NCBI GenBank assembly: GCA_027493625.1
Contig: JAOSKM010000003.1
Location: 310,001 to 374,000 of the forward strand
Direction: 5' to 3'
Source: Planctomycetota bacterium
Lineage (GTDB): Bacteria; Planctomycetota; UBA8742; UBA2392
DNA length: 64,000 bases
Made by a program: the position numbers and the translations under genes
Notes under the pieces: generated by a model
Seen by the model: the letters and a program-made list of their open reading frames with translations, nothing else
Database searches by the model: none
What the model was told of the DNA's origin: nothing
Shown here: one piece after another, positions 43,199 through 51,381 of the stretch
How the letters are laid out: every line of letters begins with the position of its first letter
Numbering within the stretch: position 1 is the stretch's first letter

Positions 43199-43585
43199 AT
43201 GAGATACGCATGGATACTGGGCCTGGTGCTGGCGGTGGTAGTGGGTGCCACAAGCCTTTCGGCCAAGGCCCCTGAGCGCGAACCCCAGCGCAAGCAGGGT
43301 GAGAAGCAGGCTGGCAAGAAACACGACAAACAAGCGCGCAAGGGCAAGGCCGAGCAGCGCGGCGAGCACAAAGCCCGCAAAGGCAAGCACAAGGGCAAGG
43401 CCGATAAAGGCAAAGCTCGCGCCGGCAAAGGCAAGCACAAAGGCAAAGCCGGCAAAGACAAGGGCCGCGCAGGTAAGGGCAAGGGCCGCGCCGGCAAAGG
43501 CAAGCAGCAGGGCAAGGCCGGCAAATACGAGGGCAAGCGCGGCAAGGGTGAAGGTAAGAACTGCGGCCGAAAGGGCCGCCGCTAG
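43199..43585 (+). CDS. Secreted Lys/Gly-rich low-complexity protein
   Basis: A 128-residue protein. Signal peptide MRYAWILGLVLAVVVGATSLSA, then about 100 residues made of K-G-K-A, K-G-K-H and R-A-G-K-G-K units, with one cysteine near the end (GKNCGRKGRR). The composition resembles the KGKA tails of bacterial histone H1-like proteins, but the signal peptide directs it out of the cytoplasm, so nucleoid binding is unlikely. It may bind polyanions in the envelope. The DNA is correspondingly repetitive (GGCAAGG/GGCAAAG units). GAGGAAAC lies just before the ATG. Confidence 0.7.
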   Translation: MRYAWILGLVLAVVVGATSLSAKAPEREPQRKQGEKQAGKKHDKQARKGKAEQRGEHKARKGKHKGKADKGKARAGKGKHKGKAGKDKGRAGKGKGRAGKGKQQGKAGKYEGKRGKGEGKNCGRKGRR

Positions 43586-43644
43586 ATCGCTACCGCACGC
43601 AGCATGGACAGCGGCCTTCGCACTGAAGCCTTGCGAGCGGAAGG

Positions 43645-43718
43645 AACCACAGGTGAACGCAGGTAAACACGGATTGCCTGCGAGTTTGACCGTGTTTACC
43701 CGTGTTTACCCGTGGTTT
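43645..43718. repeat. Palindromic hairpin element
   Basis: AACCACAGGTGAACGCAGGT (43645 on, continuing AAACACGG) pairs with CCGTGTTTACCCGTGTTTAC (43690 on, ending CCGTGGTTT at 43718). The right arm contains tandem CCGTGTTTA units. It lies between the Lys-rich gene and the converging radical SAM gene. Confidence 0.75.
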
Positions 43719-43828
43719 CATCCGCCCGGGCCGAGCTATGCGCTCTCATGCCGCTGCCGTTGAGATGGCTTTGAACAGCACCGTCCCCCGACGTGACAAC
43801 GGGCGGCCCTCGGGCCGCCTGTTTTCAG

Positions 43829-44701
43829 TTAGAGGCCGCGGGCCCATTCCGGGCGAAGCGGTATCTCGCCGCTGAGCGCCGCGTCCAGCACCTGCACGAT
43901 GCGCTCGCGGTCGCGCGGCAGTCGCCCGGCCAGGGGCAGGTAGTTGCTGGCGTGGTTGCTGCGGAAGATGGCGTCTGTCGGCCGGGCCAGGTCCACAAAG
44001 GTTCGCAGCTCGCGCAGCAGGCCCATGATCTCGGGCAGCTCGAAGCGCCCGGTCTCTTCAAGCTTCGCGATCGGCGTGCCGGGCACCACGGTCAGCGTCA
44101 GGCACGACACGAAGCGCGGGTCCATGGCGCTGGCCAGCCGCGCCGAGGCCTCCGCGTGCTCGGCGCTGCGCTCAATGCCGCCCGCACCCAGCAGGAAAAT
44201 GGCCGACAGCTTGATCTCGGCCGCGTGGGCCTTCTGCGCGGCCGTGACGTGCCCGGCAAAGTCCGCGCCCTTGGCGATGCGCTTGAGGGTGACGTCGTCG
44301 CCGGATTCGGGCCCTATATATAGAAGAGACAGGCCCCACTCGCGCAGCTGCCTGAGTTCCGCCTCGGTTTTCTCGTTCAGGTTGCGTGCCGTCGCGTAGG
44401 CGCTGACGCGGCGCAGGCGCGGGAACTGCTCGCGGCACTGGCGCAGGATCGGCTCCCATTCATCCAGCGTCATCACCAGCGCGTCTCCGTCGGCCACGAA
44501 CACTTTGTCGATTCGCTCGCCGTACGCGCCGGCGGCCATGGCGATGTCTTCCAGCGTCTCGGCTTGCGCGCGCACGCGGAATTGCTTGTCGCGGTACATG
44601 TCGCAGTAGGTGCAATGGTTCCAGCTGCAGCCGACGGTGGCCTGCAGGATGTAGCTGTTTGCCTCGCTGGGCGGGCGGTAGATGCTGCCTTCGTAGCGCA
44701 T
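43829..44701 (-). CDS. Radical SAM protein
   Basis: A 290-residue protein. ATVGCSWNHCTYCDMY holds the C-x3-C-x2-C cluster motif for the SAM-bound [4Fe-4S]. KVFVADGDALVMTLDEW, VSAYATARNLNEK, LLYIGPESGDDVTLKRIAKG and TLTVVPGTPIAKLEE follow the Elp3/HemN-like barrel order found in B12-independent radical SAM proteins of the type often annotated as coproporphyrinogen-like or YgiQ-like. The substrate is unknown. The ATG at 44701 directly abuts the region upstream of the divergent AAA+ operon, so the two may share a promoter region. Confidence 0.85.
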   Translation of the reverse strand: MRYEGSIYRPPSEANSYILQATVGCSWNHCTYCDMYRDKQFRVRAQAETLEDIAMAAGAYGERIDKVFVADGDALVMTLDEWEPILRQCREQFPRLRRVSAYATARNLNEKTEAELRQLREWGLSLLYIGPESGDDVTLKRIAKGADFAGHVTAAQKAHAAEIKLSAIFLLGAGGIERSAEHAEASARLASAMDPRFVSCLTLTVVPGTPIAKLEETGRFELPEIMGLLRELRTFVDLARPTDAIFRSNHASNYLPLAGRLPRDRERIVQVLDAALSGEIPLRPEWARGL

Positions 44702-44756
44702 GGCCGCATCATCCACTATGATGCGCGCCCCATGCAACCCTGAGACGTTACGCGCC

Positions 44757-47700
44757 GTGACCGAACGCCGCCTGCAACTTCACACGCTGATCCAGGCGTT
44801 CGAGAACGACAGCGTGCTCGCCGAGGCGCTGCATTACCCCGAAATCTCGCGGCTTGAGGCCACCCCGGCCAAGGCGCGACGCGCGGTGCTGGGCAACGCG
44901 CGCGGCCTGGCCGAGCGCAGCCCGCTGCTTGAGCTGTTCCGCCGCTGCTCGCCATCAACGCCCGTGGCCCGCGAGTTCAAGGTCACGCTGCCGCCTCCGC
45001 GCGAGTTGCCGCTCTGGAGCGAGCCCCTGGAACTCAGCTTCCACGCGGCCGTGTTCGAGTTCCCCGGCGAGGCCTGGGCCGCGTACTTCCCGGCCCTGGC
45101 CATCGAGGTGATCGCGCCCGACGAGGCCGAGCTTCAGCGCCGCGTGCCCGACGAGCTCAAGCTGGCGCTGCACCGCACCCGCGCCGACGCCACGCTCTGG
45201 AACCTGGCGGCCCTGCAGCGCGCCCAGTCGCTCAGCATCGAGAGCGCAAAATTCACGGCCGACATCCCCACGCCCAAGGACCTGGCCATGCGCGAGGCGC
45301 GCGCGCCCAAGGAGCCGTCGGTACTTGAAAACGTGGCCGTGGACCTCACCCAGCAGAAGCTGCCCCAGGCCCACGAATACGACGCGCACGCGCGGCGCCT
45401 GGCTGAAGCGCTGTCGGAGCCCGGGCCGCAGAGCGTGCTGCTGGTCGGCCCCAGCGGCGTGGGCAAGACGGCCGTGTTCCATGAGCTGGTGCGGCAGCGC
45501 CAGCACTACCAGTTCGGGCGCACGCCCTTCTGGGCGACCAGCGGCTCAAGGCTGGTGGCGGGCATGTCCGGCTTCGGCATGTGGCAGGAGCGCTGCGACA
45601 AACTGCGCAAAGAAGCTTCCCGCACCCGCGCTATCCTGCACCTCGGCAACCTGGTCGAGCTGATGGAAGTCGGCAAGGGCGTGATGATCCAGCAGGGCAT
45701 CGCCGGTTTCCTGCGCCCCTTCATCGCGCGCGGCGAGCTGCTGTGCGTGGTGGAATGCACGCCCGAGCAACTGCCGGTGATCGAGCGCCAGGACCCACAC
45801 CTGCTCGGCGTGTTCCGCAAGCTGGAGATCACCGAGCCCGCGCCCGACACCGCGGCCGCGATCCTGCTTTCGGTCGCGCACGAAATCTCGCAGGCCAAGG
45901 GGCGCGAGCTGATAGAGCTGAACACGCTCGAGACCATCGACCGCCTGCACCGCCGCTACGCCACTTACTCGGCCTATCCGGGGCGGCCGTTGCGCTTCCT
46001 GCGCAACCTGCTGGCTGACCGCGAGCAGCCCGCTACCGACGCCGACGTCTACGCCGCCTTCTCGCGCGAGACCGGCCTGCCGCGCCTGATGCTGGACAGC
46101 GCCCTGCCCATGCCGCCCGCGCCCGTGCAGCAGTTTTTCAGCGAACGCATCATCGGCCAGCCGGGAGCGATCGAGCTGGTCACCGACCTGCTGGCCACGG
46201 TCAAGGCCGGCTTGGCGCGCCCGCGCAAGCCGCTGGCCAGCCTGTTGTTCGTCGGCCCCACCGGCGTGGGCAAAACCGAGACCAGCAAGGCGCTGGCCGA
46301 GTTTCTGTTCAATGACCGGCGCCGCATCACCCGCTTCGACATGAGCGAGTACGCCAGCCCCGCGGCCGTGCAGCGCCTGATCGGCGGCGCGTTCGGCGAA
46401 GAAGGCCTGCTGACCGCCCGCGTGCGCGAGCAACCGTTCGCCGTGCTGCTGTTCGACGAGTTCGAGAAGGCCCATCCGCTCTTCTTCGACCTGCTGCTGC
46501 AGGTGCTGGGCGAGGCGCGCCTCACCGACGCCGCCGGGCGCCTGGCCGATTTCAGCAACGCCGTGGTGATCATGACCAGCAACCTCGGCGCCGAGGGCTT
46601 CATGCAGGGCGCCATCGGCTTTGGCGAAAACGCCGCCGACGCCGCCGGCCACTTCACCCGCGCCCTGCGCGACATCGTGCGGCCGGAGCTGCTGAACCGC
46701 ATCGACCGCGTGGTGCCGTTCCTGCCGCTGGACGAAACGTCAGTGCTGCAGATCGTGCGGCGCGAAGTCGAGTTGCTCAAGCTGCGCCCCGGCCTGCGCG
46801 ACACCGGCACGCGCCTCGAGGTCGGCGACGACGCCCTGCAGTTGGTGGCGCGCAAGGCCTACCAGCCAGCGCTGGGCGCGCGGCCGCTCAAGCGCGAGAT
46901 CGAAGCCGGCCTGCTGGTGCCGCTGGCGGAAGCGCTGAACACGCAGCCCACGGAGTATGCACTCAGCGCCGTGGTGGCGGCCGGCGAGAGCAAGCTGGAT
47001 CTCGCGACCGCGCCGCTGACCGGCACGGATTCACGGCCGCAGGCGCGCTCGTTCGCCGAGGCGTGGCTGGCGGGGCTGCGCCAGGACGTCACGGCCCTGC
47101 GCCGCAAGCTGCAGACCGCGCTGGCATCATCGGCCGCGCTGCGCCTGCGCAACGAGATCTACCGGCTCAACCGTACCCTCGAGATGGAGAAGCGCCGCCG
47201 CCGCAAGAAGCCGGACCAGCCCATCCCCGCCCGCGTGTTCGAGGCCGAGCAGCGGCTGGCCAAAGTGCGCGAGGTGCTGCACGGTTTTGAGGCGTGCATG
47301 GAAGCCACGGTCGCGGCCGAGGACCGGCTGGCGCTGGCGTCACTGGGCGGCGCGCGCACACAGGAGCAGCCCGCCCGCGCGGAAGTGGAAGCCTGCAAGG
47401 CCGCGTGGTCCGGCGCGCTGCGGGCGCTGATGCGCCTCGATGGCGAGGGCGCCAACCTGGCCAGCCTGTGGGTCTACTCGCACCACAACGAGTTGATGTT
47501 CGAGCTGGCCGGCGCGTACCACGCCTGGGCGGTCGCGAGCGGCATGCAGGTCGAAGTGCTGTGGGCCGCCCGCGAGTTCAGTGAGGCCGAACAGCGCGAG
47601 CTGCAGCGGCGCGTCGAGTTCGACGGCCGCGCCTCGGAAGCTTTGCGCCACGCGGTGACGCTGCAGGCCCACGGCACGCAGGAGCAGCACCCGGTGCTGT

Positions 47701-48086
47701 TCCCGCCCGCGGACATCGAGAACTTCCTGGCCAATCCCCGTGAGGAGACCGGGGCGATCGTGCTGGAGCTGCGGGGCGACGACGCCGCGTTGATGCTGCG
47801 GCTTGAGGCCGGCGCGCACCGCTTCCGCTTCGACAGCGAGTCGGAGCCGATCAACGTGGAAGTCGGCTGCCACGCGCAGAGCGCCTGGCGCGCGAAGTTC
47901 CCGCTGCCGCGCGGCATGGCCAGCGGCGAGCCCGTGCGTCGCCGCTACGACATGGCACAGCACCAGGCCAAGGACGAACGCCTGGAAGAAATCATCGCCT
48001 GGACCGGCAGCCGCATCGACGCCGTGCTGGCGCGCTGCATCAAGGCGGGTTTCGAGCTCGAGCTGGAGAAGCAGGTGGGCCTGTGA
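44757..48086 (+). CDS. HSP100/Clp-like double AAA+ protein A with release-factor-like C-terminus
   Basis: A protein of 1109 residues from GTG 44757 (the frame is open upstream to 44700, but that overlaps the radical SAM start). A beta-rich N-domain unlike ClpN is followed by D1: P-loop GPSGVGKT (about 230) and LVAGMSGFGMWQER, but Walker B reads AILHLGNL with neither Asp nor Glu. D2: RIIGQPGAIELV, GPTGVGKTET (about 500), LLFDEFEKAH, VIMTSNLGAEG and arginine finger LLNRIDR are intact. The GYVG pore loop expected before Walker B is absent (IGGAFGEEGLLT). The final 250 residues resemble RF2: ELAGAYHAWAVASGMQVEVLW, VLELRGDDAALMLRLEAGAH and a domain-4-like VRRRYD...KDERLEE, without a GGQ domain. 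GTGA overlap with the next gene. Confidence 0.8.
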   Translation: MTERRLQLHTLIQAFENDSVLAEALHYPEISRLEATPAKARRAVLGNARGLAERSPLLELFRRCSPSTPVAREFKVTLPPPRELPLWSEPLELSFHAAVFEFPGEAWAAYFPALAIEVIAPDEAELQRRVPDELKLALHRTRADATLWNLAALQRAQSLSIESAKFTADIPTPKDLAMREARAPKEPSVLENVAVDLTQQKLPQAHEYDAHARRLAEALSEPGPQSVLLVGPSGVGKTAVFHELVRQRQHYQFGRTPFWATSGSRLVAGMSGFGMWQERCDKLRKEASRTRAILHLGNLVELMEVGKGVMIQQGIAGFLRPFIARGELLCVVECTPEQLPVIERQDPHLLGVFRKLEITEPAPDTAAAILLSVAHEISQAKGRELIELNTLETIDRLHRRYATYSAYPGRPLRFLRNLLADREQPATDADVYAAFSRETGLPRLMLDSALPMPPAPVQQFFSERIIGQPGAIELVTDLLATVKAGLARPRKPLASLLFVGPTGVGKTETSKALAEFLFNDRRRITRFDMSEYASPAAVQRLIGGAFGEEGLLTARVREQPFAVLLFDEFEKAHPLFFDLLLQVLGEARLTDAAGRLADFSNAVVIMTSNLGAEGFMQGAIGFGENAADAAGHFTRALRDIVRPELLNRIDRVVPFLPLDETSVLQIVRREVELLKLRPGLRDTGTRLEVGDDALQLVARKAYQPALGARPLKREIEAGLLVPLAEALNTQPTEYALSAVVAAGESKLDLATAPLTGTDSRPQARSFAEAWLAGLRQDVTALRRKLQTALASSAALRLRNEIYRLNRTLEMEKRRRRKKPDQPIPARVFEAEQRLAKVREVLHGFEACMEATVAAEDRLALASLGGARTQEQPARAEVEACKAAWSGALRALMRLDGEGANLASLWVYSHHNELMFELAGAYHAWAVASGMQVEVLWAAREFSEAEQRELQRRVEFDGRASEALRHAVTLQAHGTQEQHPVLFPPADIENFLANPREETGAIVLELRGDDAALMLRLEAGAHRFRFDSESEPINVEVGCHAQSAWRAKFPLPRGMASGEPVRRRYDMAQHQAKDERLEEIIAWTGSRIDAVLARCIKAGFELELEKQVGL

Positions 48087-51000
48087 AGCTGACCATCCCG
48101 CTCTACCAGGAGAAGTTCAGCCAGGAAGGCCGCGACGTCTTCTTCGTGCGCCCGTTGTTCTTCAGCGACGTTGAGGCCGTGCGGCCGGAACTGCGCCGTT
48201 CCACCGACTCCGTGCGCACCGCCCTGCGCAAGCTGCTGCAGAAGCTGGCCGAGGAAGCCCGCCACGACGCGCTGGCCTGGCGCACCCAGTGCCCCGAGTT
48301 GAGCGAACAGCACGTCAGCCTGCGCCTGCAGCTCAAGCGCCGCAGCGTGGAGACGCGCTTCCTGTTCGCGGTCTACCAGCAGGGCGAGCGGCGCATCGCC
48401 TTCACGCCGCGCCTGCCGGCCCTGGCCTTTACGCTGGCGCGCGGCGAAAGCCTCGAAACCCGCGCCGAGCAGGTGCTGACCGCACACTACCGCAAGCTCG
48501 AGCGCGAGCACGGCGAAGTGGACCCGGCGCTCGACGCCATGCGCGGCACGGCCTGGATCTCGCACCTCGACCTGGACCTGGCCATCGAGGCCACCCACGT
48601 GCCGCCGCGCAAGAAAGACCGCGCCGAGATCGGCAGCTTTGAGCAGATGCGCGGCGCCGACGAGCTGCAGCGCGTGGGCCGCCAGCTCAATGACCTCTAC
48701 CCCGACGACCTCGAGCGCGCCGTGCGCCGCGAAGAACCCGTCTCCGAGCTGCTGCGCCTGCTGGAGCACCCCGACAAGCGCCCGCTGCTGCTGCTCGGCC
48801 GTTCCGGCGCCGGCAAGACCGCCCTGGTGCATGAGGCCGTACGGCGCCGCATCGAGGCCAAGGGCGAGGACGGCCAGGGCCCGCGCGGCCAGGTGTGGCT
48901 GCTTTCGCCGCAGCGGCTGATCTCGGGCATGAGCTTCGTCGGCCAGTGGGAGAACCGCGTGCACGCGATTCTCGCCGAGTGCAAGCGCCGCGGCCACGTG
49001 CTGTACTTCGACGACTTCATCGGCCTGTTCAGGGCCGGCATTTCCGCCAGCAGCAAGGTCAGCGCCGCGCAGGTGCTGAAGCCGCAGATCGAGAAGCACG
49101 AGGTGCGGCTGCTTGTAGAAATGACACCCGACCAGTTCCGCGTGCTGAACGAGCTCGACCGCGGCTTCGCCGACCTGTTCCATGTGCTGCGCCTCGACGA
49201 GCCCGCCGAGGAAGAAAACCTGCGCATCCTGCTGCACGTGCAGCGCGAGCTGGAGGCCCGCCACCAGTGCCGCTTCAGCCACGACGTGCTGCCCACGGCG
49301 CTGGATTTGATGCAGCGCTACCAGCGCGAGGTCGCCATGCCCGGCAAGGTCGCGGGCTTTTTACAGCAATTGGCGGTCAAGCACCGCAACGGCGCGATCC
49401 ACCGCTTTCAAGCGCTCAGTGAGTTCGAAGCCCGCAGCGGCCTGCGCGTGATGTTCCTGGATGCCAACTCGCGCCTCTCGCGCGACATGGTCACCTACGG
49501 CCTGCGCGAGCGGGTGATCGGCCAGGAGGCGGCCGTGGAGGCCCTGGCCGACGTGGTGGCCGTGGCCAAGGCGCGGCTGAACGACCCCGAGCGCCCGCTG
49601 GGCTCGCTGCTGTTTCTGGGCCCCACGGGCGTGGGCAAGACCGAGACCGCCAAGGCGCTCGCCGGCTGGCTCTACGGCGACGCCGCGCGGCTGCTGCGCT
49701 TCGACATGAATGAATTCGTGGACGGCGCCTCGGTCGCGCGCCTGGTCGGCACGCTCAGCGAGCCGGAGGGCCTGCTCACCAGCGCCGTGCGCCGCCAGCC
49801 CTTTGCCACCATCCTGCTCGACGAAATCGAAAAAGGCACACCCGGCCGCCTTCGACGTGCTGTTGCAGGTGCTGGGCGAAGGCCGCCTCACCGACGCGCT
49901 GGGCCGCACGGCCGACTTCACCAACTGCGTGATCATCATGACCAGCAACCTGGGCGTGCGCGAAGCCCAGGGCGGCCTCGGCGTCGGTGGCCACGAGCAG
50001 CGCGGCGACGAGGCCTACGTGCTGGCGGCGCGGCGTTTCTTCCGGCCGGAGTTCTTCAATCGCATCGACCGCATCGTGCCGTTCCAGCGCCTGCAGCGCG
50101 TGCAGATCGAGCGCATCGCGCAGCTGCTGCTGCGCGAGGTGTTCCGGCGCGAGGGGGCTGGCGCGGCGGCGCTGCGTGCTGCAGGTGGACGCGCTGGCCA
50201 TGGAGCGCGTGGTGGATAAGGGCTTCCACCCGGCGCTGGGCGCGCGCGCCATCAAGCGCGAGATCGAGCGGCAGCTCACGCGCCCGCTGTCGGCGCGGCT
50301 TTCCGAGCTCAACCCGGAGGTGCCCACCATCGTGCACCTGATGGCGCGCGGCGATGACATCGAGGTCGGCCTGATCCCCATGCGCCCGGCACTGCCGGCG
50401 CAAGCCGTGAACCTGGACGACCCCGACGCCGTGGTGGCGCGCATCGACGACGTGCTGAACCGCGCCGAGGACGAGCTGCAGGCCCTGCAGCCGAACGGCG
50501 CGATCCCGGTTGAGGCCGTCACGCCCGAGCTGCGCCGCTACTTCGCCCTGCGCGAGCAGGTGAAGTACCTGGACGACGCCATCGAGCGCTTCCTCGACTG
50601 GCGCGAACGCGAAGCCGTTCGCCCGGCGCCCGTTGAAGCCAGCGCCAGCGCCCTCAGCGAGGAACGCCCGCGGCGCTCGCAGTTGTCGGAGGCCCTGCCG
50701 GTCGCGCCCTCCGCGTGGCTGGAACTGCGCACGCCCAACGAGCTGGCGGCATGGCTCGCCCAGCGCGCCGAGGAGCAGGGCGAGTCGGAACTTCACGGCC
50801 GCCTGCGCCGCCTGGTGGCTTCGGCAAGCCTGCTGAACCTGATGGTCGAGCGCGCGCCCATCGAAGACGAGCGCGCCTTGCTGATCGTGCGCACCGTGGA
50901 CGGCAGCATGGCCAGCATCCCCGAGATGCTGGCGGAGACCTTCAACGCCCTGATGCGCCACCGCTTCGACCTCGGCGCCAGTGAGCTGAAGCTGAAGCAG

Positions 51001-51381
51001 CCGGGCGCCGCGGGCGCAGTGATCTCGGGCTATCTGGCCCACGCCCTGTGCGGCGCGCTGGCCGGCCTGCACCTGTGGTGCTGGGACGGCGGGCTGCTGC
51101 CCCTGCAGGTGATCGCGCTGCCGCTGCAGCCCGGCGCAGACCCGGCCGAGGTCGCGGCCGGCATCGACGCGCAGCGCCGCCAGTGGGCCGAGGCCGTGGC
51201 GAAGGGCGAAGCAGGCGCCGACGACGACCCGCTGCCGCACGGGCCGGTGGTGCAGCAGCACTACACCAACGGCAGCACGCTGGACCTGCGCGCCGGGCAG
51301 GTCTCCCGCGAGCGCCCGTCGCTGAGCCTGCTGGCAAGCTGGCTGCTGGGCGGCTTCCATTTACCGGAGCTGCAGCCATGA
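48083..51381 (+). CDS. HSP100/Clp-like double AAA+ protein B with release-factor-like C-terminus (two one-base insertions)
   Basis: About 1098 residues when one A (49830-49834) and one G (50153-50157) are removed; both are homopolymer runs. The GTG start overlaps the previous stop. The N-domain is related to that of A. D1: GRSGAGKT (about 238), ISGMSFVGQWENR, Walker B VLYFDDF with Asp in place of the catalytic Glu. D2: RVIGQEAAVEAL, GPTGVGKTETAKAL, LLDEIEKAHP (split by the A insertion), VIIMTSNLG, arginine finger FFNRIDRIV. The pore loop is LVGTLSEPEGLL, not GYVG. The C-terminus parallels RF2: ALLIVRTVDG, GAVISGYLAHALCGALAGLH and HYTNGSTLDLRAGQV, without GGQ. The stop overlaps the next ATG (ATGA). 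Confidence 0.78.

Noticed and set aside
43300-43570. Possible CRISPR or satellite array
   Set aside because: The repetition follows codons for K-G-K-A units with a continuous reading frame; there are no constant repeats with unique spacers. No CRISPR array was seen elsewhere.
43829-44701. Radical SAM gene as a component of the AAA+ operon
   Set aside because: It is divergent, not co-directional, and nothing in its sequence links it to the AAA+ proteins. It is left as a neighbour until co-occurrence is tested.
44700-44756. ATG 44700 as the start of AAA+ protein A
   Set aside because: It overlaps the start codon of the divergent radical SAM gene and lacks a ribosome-binding site; the extra residues have no family character, so GTG 44757 was preferred.
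48083-51381. Programmed frameshifting in AAA+ protein B
   Set aside because: The A-run and G-run both need removal of one base, the same error type as in hemB and other genes. No slippery heptamer with a stimulatory structure was recognised.
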